64,000 bases of DNA from Phyllobacterium sp. T1293 (GTDB lineage: Bacteria > Pseudomonadota > Alphaproteobacteria > Rhizobiales > Rhizobiaceae). A program made the position numbers and the translations under genes. The stretch covers positions 2,795,001-2,859,000 of the forward strand of contig NZ_CP088273.1 of the NCBI RefSeq assembly GCF_020731415.2. The letters run 5' to 3'. Positions 1-8,493 of the stretch are shown here, piece after piece. The notes under the pieces are model-generated. The model was not told where the DNA came from. It was given only the letters and a program-made list of their open reading frames with translations, and did no database searches. Numbering within the stretch: position 1 is the first letter of the stretch; every line of letters begins with the position of its first letter.

Positions 1-1053
1 GAAGGTAATGCCGGGCACCGGTGGCAAAACCGGAATGATCTCTTCACGTTCCAGTTTGCCGAGAAAGCCACGGATCAACGGCTCTTCCATCGCCTCATGG
101 ACGAAATGGATATCCATCAGCGCAGCCGGATAGGCAATGGTTGCATGGCCGCCATTGAGAATGCGGATTTTCATCAATTCATACGGCGCAACGTCCTGCA
201 CAAAGGTAACGCCGACCTTTTCCAGTGCCGGGCGGCCCGTGGGGAAATGGTCCTCAAGCACCCATTGCTTGAAAGGCTCACAGAAAACCGGCCAATTATC
301 CTCGACACCGAAATCGTCCGCAAGCATTCCGCGCTCGCGGTCAGAGGTTGCCGGTGTGATGCGGTCAACCATGCTGTTCGGGAAAGCAACATTCTCCTTC
401 ACCCATTCGGCAAGGTCCGCATCGACAAGCGCGGCAAGGCCGCTGATGGCGTCGCTGGTGACATGGCCATTGCCCGGAATGTTGTCGCAGGACATGACGG
501 TAAACGGTGCCGTGCCCTCAGTGCGGCGACGGATCAGCCCAGCCAGTATGAGGCCGAAAACCGTCTTGGGATCACTGATATTGGCGGCATCGGCAACGAT
601 TGCAGGATGCTGCGGGTTGAACACACCCGACGCCGGATCGATGAAATAGCCGCCTTCGGTGATGGTCAGTGACACGATCCGGATTTTGGGATCGGCAAGA
701 CGCGCAATGGTATTTTCCGTTTCACCCGGCTTCAGATAATCGATCATCGACCCGGTGACATGCGCCGTGCGATGACCGCTGTCCTGTTCGACCACGGTCG
801 TCAGCCAGTCCTGTTCTTTCAGCTTCTGGCGCATTGTTTCATCGGAAGCCAGAACACCGGCACCGATGATGGCCCAATCATGATCGCTGCCCGCATTAAA
901 GAGATCATCGAGATAGACAGCCTGATGGGCGCGATGGAAATTGCCAATACCGAAATGAATGATACCGGCGGTCAAATCGGCCTTGTCGTAGCCGGGTACG
1001 GCGACATTGGCGGGAAGCTGCGGCAACGCGCTTCTGGAGAGTTTAACAGTCAT
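1..1053 (-). CDS. mtlK: Mannitol 2-dehydrogenase, 3' end outside the window
   Basis: This reading frame stays open from an ATG at 1053 to the window edge, giving at least 351 residues. It belongs to the long-chain polyol-specific dehydrogenase family (mannitol dehydrogenase/fructuronate reductase), which oxidises D-mannitol to D-fructose with NAD in the cytoplasm. Visible family motifs are the N-terminal IHFGIGNFHRAHQ nucleotide-binding segment, SLTITEGGY, SCDNIPGNG, NSMVDRITP and the catalytic-lysine region ELMKIRILNGGH. It is the last visible gene of the smoE-F-G-K-S-mtlK cluster, about 60 bases after smoS. The neighbouring polyol transporter and sorbitol dehydrogenase favour mannitol over fructuronate as substrate; the exact substrate is inferred. 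Confidence 0.9.
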   Translation of the reverse strand, partial: MTVKLSRSALPQLPANVAVPGYDKADLTAGIIHFGIGNFHRAHQAVYLDDLFNAGSDHDWAIIGAGVLASDETMRQKLKEQDWLTTVVEQDSGHRTAHVTGSMIDYLKPGETENTIARLADPKIRIVSLTITEGGYFIDPASGVFNPQHPAIVADAANISDPKTVFGLILAGLIRRRTEGTAPFTVMSCDNIPGNGHVTSDAISGLAALVDADLAEWVKENVAFPNSMVDRITPATSDRERGMLADDFGVEDNWPVFCEPFKQWVLEDHFPTGRPALEKVGVTFVQDVAPYELMKIRILNGGHATIAYPAALMDIHFVHEAMEEPLIRGFLGKLEREEIIPVLPPVPGITF

Positions 1054-1117
1054 CGGGCTTAACCCCTTCTTTCAAATGAAGATGCGCCTGCGCCCATTTT
1101 TCAGGGCGCAATTCCGC

Positions 1118-1894
1118 CTAGTTCATCCAGTTGCCGCCATCGACATTATATGTCTGCGCAACCACGTAATCGCTGTCACTGCTGGCAAGGAAAACAGCCA
1201 TGCCGGTCAGGTCCTCAGCCGTACCCATGCGGCCATAGGGAACCGCCTCGCCAACCAGACGCTTTTTCTCGCCAAGTGGCCGGTTTTCATATTTGGCGAA
1301 GAGCGCATCGACCCCTACCCAATGTTCGCCATCGACAACACCCGGCGCAATCGCGTTGACATTGATCCTGTGCTTGATGAGATCCTGCCCGGTCGACTGG
1401 GTGAGGCTGATAACGGCGGCCTTTGTTGCGCAATAGATCGCAACCAGCGCTTCGCCGCGACGGCCAGCCTGACTTGCCATATTGATGATCTTGCCACCCT
1501 TGCCGCGCGCAATCATCGCTTTCGCCACAGCCTGGAGCGTGAAGAGCGTGCCGGAGAAGTTCACCGCAAAAAGCTTGTCATAGCTCGCACGGGTGATCTC
1601 GACCGTCGGCGACATATCGAACAGCGCCGCATTGTTGATCAGGATGTCGATCCCGCCGAACGTGTCGACGGTTTCCTTGACAGCGGCATCAATGGACGCC
1701 TGATCCGTTACATCAAGTCGAACCGCATAGGCACCGTTACCGAGTTCCGACGCGGTTTCCTGTGCCCGCTTCAGATCAATATCGGCAATCACCACATGGG
1801 CGGCGCCTTCCTTGAGATAGGCTTCCGCGAAGGCACGGCCGATGCCCCGCGCCGATCCCGTGATGAACGCCGTCTTGCCTGCCAGTCTGCTCAT
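1118..1894 (-). CDS. smoS: Sorbitol dehydrogenase, SDR family
   Basis: A 258-residue classical short-chain dehydrogenase. The cofactor motif TGSARGIGR lies near residue 13, NNAA near residue 87, and the catalytic set N112, S141, Y154 and K158 is intact. It matches the L-iditol/sorbitol 2-dehydrogenase (SmoS/PolS) subgroup, which oxidises sorbitol to fructose with NAD. Its start codon lies one base after the smoK stop, so translation is probably coupled. Position between the polyol transporter ATPase and mtlK supports the assignment, although SDR substrates cannot be fixed from sequence alone. Confidence 0.88.
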   Translation of the reverse strand: MSRLAGKTAFITGSARGIGRAFAEAYLKEGAAHVVIADIDLKRAQETASELGNGAYAVRLDVTDQASIDAAVKETVDTFGGIDILINNAALFDMSPTVEITRASYDKLFAVNFSGTLFTLQAVAKAMIARGKGGKIINMASQAGRRGEALVAIYCATKAAVISLTQSTGQDLIKHRINVNAIAPGVVDGEHWVGVDALFAKYENRPLGEKKRLVGEAVPYGRMGTAEDLTGMAVFLASSDSDYVVAQTYNVDGGNWMN

Positions 1895-1895
1895 T

Positions 1896-2894
1896 TCAAA
1901 TCACCTGTCCGTCCGCGCCAAATCGATGAAGCCGCGCCGCATCCGGCGTAAGGAAAATCGGCTGGCCATGTTTTGTGTCAAAATCGCCATCGGTCCGCAC
2001 GGTCACCTGACCGATACCGTCGACGTGGGTATGAATGAAGGTGTCAGAACCAAGATGCTCGGTCACACCGACCTTGCCCTTCCACGCGCCTTCCGTTGTC
2101 GAAATGCGGATATGCTCCGGGCGAACGCCCAGCGTCGTCGCCTTGTGCCTGGCGGCTTCCGCGCCTTCAATAAGGTTCATGCGCGGTGAACCAATAAAGC
2201 CCGCAACGAAGACGTTCTTCGGGCTTCGATAAAGCTCCATCGGCGAGCCAACCTGCTCAATGCGTCCGGCATTCAGCACCACGATCTTGTCAGCCATGGT
2301 CATGGCCTCCACCTGATCGTGGGTCACGTAAATCATGGTTGTTTTCAGCTGATGGTGGAGATCGCTGATCTCCAGCCGCATATTGCCACGCAGCGCCGCA
2401 TCGAGATTGGACAGCGGCTCGTCAAACAGAAACGCTTTTGGCTGGCGGACAATCGCCCGGCCGATGGCAACGCGCTGACGCTGACCGCCCGACAATTGTC
2501 CCGGACGGCGGTCCAGATAATTGGTCAGATTGAGGATATGCGCCGCGTCCTTGACCTTCTTGTCGATGGCGGACTTTTCCTGCCCGTCCATTTTCAGCGG
2601 GAAGGCAATGTTGCCGTAAACGGTCATATGCGGATAGAGCGCATAGGACTGGAACACCATGGACAGGCCCCGCTTGGCCGGAGCCGCGCTCGACATATCC
2701 TTGCCGTCAATGATGATGCGCCCGCCGCTCAGGTCCTCAAGACCGGCAATCATGCGCAGGAGCGTGGACTTGCCGCAGCCGGACGGACCGACGAACACAA
2801 CAAACTCACCATCATTGATTTCAAGATCGATTTCAGGAATGACCGAGGTGGTTCCAAATGACTTCGATACTTTTTCGAGTGTAATGCTTCCCAT
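1896..2894 (-). CDS. smoK: Polyol ABC transporter ATPase SmoK
   Basis: A 332-residue ATPase of the MalK/UgpC family. It has Walker [10 protein letters not shown] near residue 37, a Q-loop, the signature [14 protein letters not shown], Walker [13 protein letters not shown] and the switch histidine THD. A C-terminal OB-fold/TOBE-type regulatory part follows; it is slightly shorter than in many UgpC proteins. It energises uptake of sorbitol/mannitol with SmoF, SmoG and SmoE. It lies 42 bases after smoG in the same operon. Confidence 0.93.
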   Translation of the reverse strand: MGSITLEKVSKSFGTTSVIPEIDLEINDGEFVVFVGPSGCGKSTLLRMIAGLEDLSGGRIIIDGKDMSSAAPAKRGLSMVFQSYALYPHMTVYGNIAFPLKMDGQEKSAIDKKVKDAAHILNLTNYLDRRPGQLSGGQRQRVAIGRAIVRQPKAFLFDEPLSNLDAALRGNMRLEISDLHHQLKTTMIYVTHDQVEAMTMADKIVVLNAGRIEQVGSPMELYRSPKNVFVAGFIGSPRMNLIEGAEAARHKATTLGVRPEHIRISTTEGAWKGKVGVTEHLGSDTFIHTHVDGIGQVTVRTDGDFDTKHGQPIFLTPDAARLHRFGADGQVI

Positions 2895-2936
2895 AATATT
2901 TTTCCAATCTCTATTGGCTACGCCAAAGGCCGAAAT

Positions 2937-3767
2937 CTATTTCACAGCGCCAAACGTCAGGCCGCGCACCAGTTGCTTTTGCGAGAACCAGCCCATGATG
3001 AGGATGGGGGCAATCGCCATGGTGGATGCGGCAGATAGCTTGGCCCAGAACAAACCTTCGGGGCTTGAGTAGGATGCGATGAACTGTGTGAGCGGCGCTG
3101 CATTGGAAGTCGTCAGGTTCAGCGTCCAGAAGGCTTCGTTCCATGCCAGAATGATATTGAGCAGCATGGTCGAGGCGATACCGGGCACAGCCATGGGCGT
3201 GAGCACATAGATGATTTCCTTCATCAGCGATGCGCCATCCATGCGCGCCGCTTCGAGAATTTCGCCGGGAATTTCCTTGAAGTAGGTGTAGAGCATCCAG
3301 ACGATGATCGGCAGATTGATCAGGGTCAGCACCCCAACGAGGCCGATGCGCGTATCGAGCAATCCCCAGTCGCGGAAGATGAGATAGAGCGGCACCAGCA
3401 CACCGACAGAAGGCATCATCTTGGTGGACAGCATCCACATCAAAATGTCCTTGGTGCGCTTTGTCGGCGAGAACGCCATCGCCCATGCGGCCGGAATGGC
3501 AAGCGCCAGACCAATCAGCGTTGATCCGACCGAGATCACCACGGAATTGCTGAAATGTTTGAAGTAGTTGGAGCGGCTCTGTACCTCGTGGTAATTTTCC
3601 AGCGTCCAGTCAAAGAACAGGAACTGCGGCGGCGTTGCGATAGCCGTGCCTTCCGTCTTGAAGCTGGTCAGGAACGTCCACAGGATCGGGAAGAAGATCA
3701 GAAAGCCGATCGTCCAGCCGATAACCGTAAAGATGACCTTGCTGCGTGTTGTCGTTGAGCGGGCCAT
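2937..3767 (-). CDS. smoG: Polyol ABC transporter permease SmoG
   Basis: A 276-residue inner-membrane permease of the MalG type with about six hydrophobic segments and the cytoplasmic EAA loop (EAARMDGAS, near residue 190) that docks with the ATPase. It pairs with SmoF to form the sorbitol/mannitol channel. The gene starts at 3767. Its ribosome-binding region (AGAAAGGG) lies inside one arm of a 25-base inverted repeat that separates smoG from smoF, so the spacing to its partner gene is unusually large for this operon. Confidence 0.92.
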   Translation of the reverse strand: MARSTTTRSKVIFTVIGWTIGFLIFFPILWTFLTSFKTEGTAIATPPQFLFFDWTLENYHEVQSRSNYFKHFSNSVVISVGSTLIGLALAIPAAWAMAFSPTKRTKDILMWMLSTKMMPSVGVLVPLYLIFRDWGLLDTRIGLVGVLTLINLPIIVWMLYTYFKEIPGEILEAARMDGASLMKEIIYVLTPMAVPGIASTMLLNIILAWNEAFWTLNLTTSNAAPLTQFIASYSSPEGLFWAKLSAASTMAIAPILIMGWFSQKQLVRGLTFGAVK

Positions 3768-3771
3768 GATC

Positions 3772-4042
3772 AGAGCCCTTTCTGGCCATATTGGCCGTAT
3801 TCTGTTTCACGGATGGCGAGACAATCCGCGCGGAAGGTGGCGAGGCCGATGTGGTTCATCGGACGAAGATGCCTGACAAAGCGGGTGTCAGCCAGCCGGA
3901 AACCCGAAGGGACGGGGCTTGTTGCGCCAATTCCGGCGCAAAACCACTCGCCGGCACGAAGAGTGCGGGACTTCCTGTCTTTGCTTGATCTTGTCACAAC
4001 ATGCCTCCGTCAGAATTGGTCAATATGGTCAGAAAGGGCTCT
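3772..4042. repeat. smoF-smoG intercistronic segment bounded by 25-base inverted repeats
   Basis: The arms at 3772-3796 and 4018-4042 are complementary at 23 of 25 positions. One arm starts on the last base of the smoF stop codon; the other covers the smoG ribosome-binding site. The 221-base interior has its own short dyads, for example TTGCGCC/GGCGCAA at 3922-3941. There is no convincing coding frame. Either it is a small palindrome-ended mobile element (MITE-like), or a regulatory RNA structure that can mask the smoG ribosome-binding site. No second copy is present in this window. Confidence 0.6.
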
Positions 4043-4914
4043 TACCTCTCCAGGTTCTTGCCGATAAGGCGAATGAGGAAGAAGGCAACGATGTTGGCAA
4101 GAACCACCGCCACGATACCGCCAGCGGAAGCGCCACCCACATCGAACTGCAAAAGTGCCTGCATATAGATGAGATACGGAATATTGGTTGTCTGGATGCC
4201 GGGTCCGCCATTGGTGGTAACAAGAATTTCGGCGAAGACACTGAGCAGGAAGATTGTCTGGATCAGGATCACAACCGTGATCGCCCGTGAAAGATGCGGC
4301 AGCACCAGATAAATGAAGCGCGAGATCGCCCCGGCGCCGTCCATTTCAGCCGCTTCCTTCTGCTCGCCATCCAGTGATTGCAGGGCGGTCAACAGAATGA
4401 GCGTGGCGAAGGGCAGCCATTGCCAGGCGACAATGAGAATGATCGAGAACATCGGCACCTGCGCAAACCAGTCGATCGGCTGGAAGCCGAACAGCCGGGC
4501 AATCCATGCGAAGAGCCCGTTGACCGGATGCATCAGCATGTTCTTCCACACCAGCGCCGACACCGTCGGCATGACGAAGAACGGCGCGATGACCAGAAGC
4601 CGGACGATACCCTGTCCGAAGAAAGGCTGATCCAGCACCAGCGCCAGCATAATGCCGCCAATAACAGTGATGAGCAGCGTGCCGCCCACCAGAACCAGCG
4701 TATTGCCAAGCGCGGTGAAGAATGCCGGGTCGGTCAGAAAGTACTGATAGTTGAGAAAGCCGATAAATTCCTCGGTTCCCGGCATTAACAGATTGTAGCG
4801 CAGGAACGAGAAATAGAGGGTCATGACAAGCGGCACGATCATCCAGAGAAAGAGCAGGATGACGGCGGGCGACATCATGATACGGGCTGTTGCACGTGTC
4901 TGAAGCGTAGCCAT
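4042..4914 (-). CDS. smoF: Polyol ABC transporter permease SmoF
   Basis: A 290-residue inner-membrane permease of the MalF/UgpA type, with about six membrane spans and the EAA loop (EAAEMDGAGA, near residue 189). It forms the channel with SmoG for sorbitol/mannitol import. It follows smoE after about 107 bases that contain a stable hairpin, the usual arrangement when the binding protein is made in excess over the membrane components. Confidence 0.92.
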   Translation of the reverse strand: MATLQTRATARIMMSPAVILLFLWMIVPLVMTLYFSFLRYNLLMPGTEEFIGFLNYQYFLTDPAFFTALGNTLVLVGGTLLITVIGGIMLALVLDQPFFGQGIVRLLVIAPFFVMPTVSALVWKNMLMHPVNGLFAWIARLFGFQPIDWFAQVPMFSIILIVAWQWLPFATLILLTALQSLDGEQKEAAEMDGAGAISRFIYLVLPHLSRAITVVILIQTIFLLSVFAEILVTTNGGPGIQTTNIPYLIYMQALLQFDVGGASAGGIVAVVLANIVAFFLIRLIGKNLER

Positions 4915-4970
4915 GGTCAGGTTCCGATACAGTTTGTGAAAACCGAGAATCCAAATACCCTAAAGGAGGC

Positions 4971-5008
4971 CCGGGCGGCTTCTGACATTCGCGTCAGGAG
5001 CCGTCCGG
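4971..5008 (-). promoter_or_regulatory. Hairpin between smoE and smoF
   Basis: Positions 4971-4986 and 4993-5008 form a 16-base-pair stem with two mismatches and a six-base loop. It sits just after the smoE stop codon without a T-run. By analogy with malE-malF this probably stabilises the smoE message and lowers permease expression; that role is inferred. Confidence 0.6.
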
Positions 5009-5021
5009 AGCCAGGAGGATT

Positions 5022-6344
5022 CTACTTGATATAGCCGCCCTTTGTCATCTCACGCGTCGTGAGAGCCTGAGCGCCCTGCAAAGCCTGATCCACAGTCATG
5101 GAACCGGCAAGCGCAGCGGAGAACTGCTGGCCCACGGCGGTGCCCAGACCCTGGAATTCAGGGATGGCGACAAACTGGCCACCCGTATAGGGCACCGGCT
5201 TGATGGTTGGCTTGCTGGTGTTCGCGGCGGTCATCGCATCGAGCGTGATCTTGGCGAAAGGCGCGGCCTTCTGATATTCCGGATTGGCATAGAGCGAGGA
5301 GCGCGTGCCCGGAGGAACGTTCGCCCAGCCTTCCTTGCTGGCGACGAGTTCCGTATAGGCCTTGTCGGTTGCCCAGGAGACGAACTTCTGCGCGGCTTCC
5401 GCCTTCTTCGTGCCAGCCGGAACGCCAAGATTCCATGCCCACAGCCAGTTGCCATGGTTTTCAACGCCGCCGGTCGGGAAGAGCGCATAGCCCACCTTGT
5501 CAGCAACTTTCGATTCCTTCGGGTTGGTTACGAAGGACGCAGCCACGGTCGCATCGATCCAGATGCCGCATTTGCCTGTCTGAAACAGCGCAAGGTTTTC
5601 ATTGAAGCCGTTGGAGGATGCGCCGGGAGGTCCAGCTTCCTTCATCAGGTCAACATAGAATTTCAGCGCATGCTTCCATTCCGGCTGGTCGAACTGCGGA
5701 TGCCACTTTTCATCAAACCAGCGCGCGCCAAACGAGTTGGCGGTTGCAGTCAGGAGCGCCATGTTCTCGCCCCAGCCAGCCTTGCCGCGCAGGCAGATGC
5801 CATAAGTCTCGGTGGACTTGTCAGTCATCTTCTTCGCCGCATCGGCAATCTGGTCCCAGGTCGGCTTTTCCGGAATGGTCACACCGGCCTTTTCAGCCAG
5901 ATCCTTGCGGTACATGACCATGGCGCTTTCGCCGTAGAATGGCGAGGCGTAGAGCTTGCCATCAACCGAAACCGCATCGCGGATCGCAGGCAGCAGATCG
6001 TCCTTGTTGTAATCCTTGGCAAGGCCATCGAGCGGCAGCAGCCAGCCCTGCTTGGCCCAGATAGGCACTTCATAAGTGCCGATGGTCATGATGTCGTACT
6101 GACCGCCCTTGGTGGCGATATCAGTGGTGACACGCTGGCGCAGCACGTTTTCTTCGAGCGTTACCCATTCCAGCTTGATGTCAGGATTTTTCTTGGTGAA
6201 ATCATCGGTCAATTTCTGCATGCGAACCATGTCGCCATTGTTGACCGTGGCAATGGTCAGCGTCTCAGCCCATGACGTACTTGCGGCAAAGCTTGCCATA
6301 GCCAGAACCGACGCAGCGCCGAGCAGAAGCGTTCTCGTTAACAT
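5022..6344 (-). CDS. smoE: Periplasmic sorbitol/mannitol-binding protein SmoE
   Basis: A 440-residue family 1 extracellular solute-binding protein. The ATG at 6344 is chosen because it begins a clear Sec signal peptide (MLTRTLLLGAASVLAMASF, cleavage after SWA) and follows a strong GGGAGGAA site; an upstream in-frame extension has no such support. The mature protein starts near ETLTIATVNNG and captures polyols in the periplasm for SmoFGK. It is the first gene of the transporter operon, with a candidate promoter and operator upstream. Confidence 0.92.
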   Translation of the reverse strand: MLTRTLLLGAASVLAMASFAASTSWAETLTIATVNNGDMVRMQKLTDDFTKKNPDIKLEWVTLEENVLRQRVTTDIATKGGQYDIMTIGTYEVPIWAKQGWLLPLDGLAKDYNKDDLLPAIRDAVSVDGKLYASPFYGESAMVMYRKDLAEKAGVTIPEKPTWDQIADAAKKMTDKSTETYGICLRGKAGWGENMALLTATANSFGARWFDEKWHPQFDQPEWKHALKFYVDLMKEAGPPGASSNGFNENLALFQTGKCGIWIDATVAASFVTNPKESKVADKVGYALFPTGGVENHGNWLWAWNLGVPAGTKKAEAAQKFVSWATDKAYTELVASKEGWANVPPGTRSSLYANPEYQKAAPFAKITLDAMTAANTSKPTIKPVPYTGGQFVAIPEFQGLGTAVGQQFSAALAGSMTVDQALQGAQALTTREMTKGGYIK

Positions 6345-6363
6345 CTCATTCCTCCCGTGAATG

Positions 6364-6420
6364 TTATGAGCAATTGCTTGTCTTATGGGCAAATACTCAC
6401 ACAAATGCAAAACAAGTCAA
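6364..6420 (-). promoter_or_regulatory. Candidate smo operon promoter and SorC-type operator
   Basis: On the minus strand TTGACT (6415-6420) and AGTATT (6392-6397) are separated by 17 bases. Downstream of this lie two direct copies of TTGCYCATAA (plus-strand positions 6383-6392 and 6364-6373), spaced 19 bases apart, and a perfect AGCAATTGCT palindrome at 6369-6378. The layout suits a repressor or activator site for the SorC-family regulator encoded just upstream. This is read from sequence and untested. Confidence 0.45.
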
Positions 6421-6478
6421 GAGGCAATCGTTGTTGCGGCGCAGCATCGCGCCTTCAACCTGTGCGGAAAAAATGAAA

Positions 6479-7435
6479 TTATATGGTCAGCAGCAACGCT
6501 TCGGCGGTTCGCTCGTCCGTGATCAAGCCATTGATAAGGTTGCCCTTTATCGCAGCTACAATACCCGGCAGCTTCTTCGCACCCTTGGCGATGGCAATCA
6601 CCATTGCCGTCTCGCGCGAGGGGATATGCGCGCTGGCCACGCGGTCATTCGTAAGACCCTGAATGGCCACGCCGTCGCGATCAAACGCCCGTCCGACGAT
6701 CTCGCACACGGCACCCGCCTGCCGCAAAGCCAGCAATTCAGCGCGGGAAATGAAGCCGTCAACATAGAGCGGCGCGTCGTCTTCGAGGTCGCCAATGCCG
6801 AGAAAAGCCACATCGGCCTGCGCCGATAATTCCAGCACCGGACGGATCATCGCCTGCGCATGCAGCAGCTCGCGCTCTTCGGGCGAGGAGGCGATGACCG
6901 GCAGCGGCATCGGGAACGAGCGCGCCTTGATCTTGTCGGCAATGTTGAAAATGACATTGTAAAAGGCGGCCGAACCATCGGGCGAAATATTGCCGGTGAG
7001 CGACACAACCTTGTGTTGCGGACAGTCAATGGGCGACAGAAGTTCAATCGCCGCTTTCAGCGTGCGGCCCGTGCCAATGCCCAGAATGATCGGCGCTTCG
7101 GATTTCAGCCAGCGCGTCATTTCCACCGCCGCCGCATCGGCCACACCCAGCGTGGTCGAGGACGATCCCGGATCAGTCGGCACCACCTCGACCATTTTCA
7201 GATCAAAGTGCTTTTTCAACTTCTCCGCGAGGTCAAGACAATGGGCGATGGGATGATCCAGCGTCACCTTCACCAGCCCTTCCGACATGGCCAGCGACAC
7301 CATGCGCTGCGCCGACTGGCGGGATATGCCAAGCTTTGCCGCAATCTCGTCCTGCGTGTTGCCCGCGACATAATAGAGCCAACCGGCCCGCGCCGCATCA
7401 TCGAGCCGCGATGTCGTAATCTCCGGCTTACTCAT
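6479..7435 (-). CDS. SorC/DeoR-family sugar-binding transcriptional regulator
   Basis: A 318-residue regulator with an N-terminal helix-turn-helix (TQDEIAAKLGISRQSAQRMV, about residues 27-46) and a C-terminal SorC sugar-phosphate-binding domain with the phosphate-binding GIGTGRTL and SLTGNISPDGSA segments. The ATG at 7435 is preferred because the longer frame upstream runs through a repeat and into another gene. It probably senses a phosphorylated sugar derived from polyol metabolism and controls the adjacent smo operon, like SmoC in Rhodobacter; that role is inferred from position. Its start overlaps the end of the Rdx gene by eight bases. Confidence 0.85.
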   Translation of the reverse strand: MSKPEITTSRLDDAARAGWLYYVAGNTQDEIAAKLGISRQSAQRMVSLAMSEGLVKVTLDHPIAHCLDLAEKLKKHFDLKMVEVVPTDPGSSSTTLGVADAAAVEMTRWLKSEAPIILGIGTGRTLKAAIELLSPIDCPQHKVVSLTGNISPDGSAAFYNVIFNIADKIKARSFPMPLPVIASSPEERELLHAQAMIRPVLELSAQADVAFLGIGDLEDDAPLYVDGFISRAELLALRQAGAVCEIVGRAFDRDGVAIQGLTNDRVASAHIPSRETAMVIAIAKGAKKLPGIVAAIKGNLINGLITDERTAEALLLTI

Positions 7436-7805
7436 TTCCGGCCTGTCTGGAAGAGCCGGTGGCATCGTTGTTGCGTGGTTCGACGGGCTCACCATGAGGG
7501 AGAGTGGGGCTTGCCCCGCCGGCCTTATGTCCATCGGAATGGCCAAGATCGCGCTCGGGCCAAACGATATCGCGCACCTTCTGCTTGAGCACCTTTGCCT
7601 CGGGAAAACCACCATCGCGCTTGCGTTCCCAGATGAGATCATCCTCGACGCGGATTTCAAAAACACCGCCGGTGCCGGGGATCAGCGCCACTTCGCCCAG
7701 ATCCGCGCCAAAGGTGGAGAGCAGTTCCTGCGCCATCCAGGCGGAACGGAGGAGCCAGCTGCATTGGGTGCAATAAAGGATGGTAATGCGCGGTTTGACT
7801 GTCAT
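7428..7805 (-). CDS. SelT/SelW/SelH (Rdx) family CxxC protein with repeat-derived tail
   Basis: A 125-residue protein whose first ~97 residues match the Rdx family (selenoprotein W-like, with cysteine in place of selenocysteine): ILYCTQCSWLLR near the N-terminus holds the CxxC motif, and the family's usual end (PERDLGHSD) follows. The remaining ~28 residues (including LPHGEPVEPR) are encoded by an arm of the palindromic repeat found elsewhere in this window. The family is thought to be redox-active, but its cellular role is unknown. The stop overlaps the start of the SorC regulator gene. Confidence 0.8.
   Translation of the reverse strand: MTVKPRITILYCTQCSWLLRSAWMAQELLSTFGADLGEVALIPGTGGVFEIRVEDDLIWERKRDGGFPEAKVLKQKVRDIVWPERDLGHSDGHKAGGASPTLPHGEPVEPRNNDATGSSRQAGNE
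7473..7510. repeat. Solo arm of palindromic repeat family A, inside a coding region
   Basis: This stretch matches the arm seen in full copies at 7939-8116 and 17000-17117 (core GGTTCGACRRGCTCACCATG, then AGGGAGA). It has no partner arm nearby and is translated as the tail of the Rdx protein. Confidence 0.75.
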
Positions 7806-7938
7806 ACCGGCTTCTTAGCATTTCCGCATCGGGATGTAAGCTCCCCGTTTACAGGGAGGGCTGCGGTGCTAGTACTTCGGTGTTGAGATAGGCCCTCACC
7901 CCCCTCTGTCCTGTCGGGCTACCGGGGGGTTAATGCTT

Positions 7939-8116
7939 GCAGAACCATCGTTGCGCCCTTCGACAAGCTCAGGATGAGGGAGAGTGAGGATTGCAGGGAG
8001 CCAAGTTCTGCAATCTTTGCACTGCAACACCTGTAATCTGAAATGTCGGCGATTATCTTTGCAATCCTCCCTCTCCCTCATCCTGAGCTTGTCGAAGGGC
8101 GCGACAATGGTTCTGC
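7939..8116. repeat. Palindromic repeat family A, full copy with 57-base arms
   Basis: The arms at 7939-7995 and 8060-8116 are inverted copies with only a few differences. The interior carries the family core (GGGAGCCAAGTTCTGCAA and GGCGATTATC segments). The same arms and core recur at 9881-10275 and 17000-17117. On either strand the RNA would fold into one long hairpin. Confidence 0.85.
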
Positions 8117-8275
8117 AACCACCCATTTTCAAAAAACTGTGCCAACTTATCCAACACCATCTCACCTCGCTTATTCTGATGGTGTCCTTTCCGGCGGGAA
8201 TGCTCCGGAAACCTTCTGAAGTCAGGAAAGGATCGGTGATTTCATCTGCGGGGCTGTTAACCCTGCAGGGGAAGC

Positions 8276-8414
8276 GGTTTTATCTCAAAAGGGTAAAACC
8301 AGTCATCGGGACGGGTGATCCGGGAGTTTCTTGACAAAACAGGAAAATCTCCGGGGAACGCATGACTACACTACCAATACCAAGACTTCCGCGTTCCCCT
8401 TTGGATCGCCCGTC
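8276..8414. other. Nested inverted repeats, possible structured RNA or third repeat family
   Basis: Three dyads lie in this interval: GGTTTTA/TAAAACC at 8276-8282 and 8294-8300; GACGGGTGATCC/GGATCGCCCGTC (11 of 12) at 8310-8321 and 8403-8414; and GGGGAACGC/GCGTTCCCC at 8353-8361 and 8391-8399, inside the second. They are not part of repeat families A or D. There is no T-run. Function is unknown. Confidence 0.5.
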
Positions 8415-8493
8415 TTTCCCACCTTTCAATAGCCAGACGCAAAAGCGGGCGTGGTCATGAGGGAGGTATGTGGCTCTTTCTCAGAGGTGGAAT

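Larger units (their letters stand above)
7806..8493. other. 688-base gene-free interval with repeats
   Basis: There is no credible coding frame here. It holds a full family A palindrome (7939-8116) and a second nested dyad structure (8276-8414). The first 130 bases include CCCTCACCCCCC-rich sequence that looks like repeat debris, but no partner copy is visible in the window. Confidence 0.7.

Noticed and set aside
1007..1951. 314-residue plus-strand frame
   Set aside because: It is antisense to smoS, whose catalytic residues and operon position are clear.
3772..4042. Insertion sequence between smoF and smoG
   Set aside because: The interior has no transposase-like frame and no target duplication is evident; at most a small non-autonomous element.
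7428..7805. Selenoprotein with UGA-encoded selenocysteine
   Set aside because: The motif is CTQC with ordinary Cys codons; no in-frame UGA is needed.
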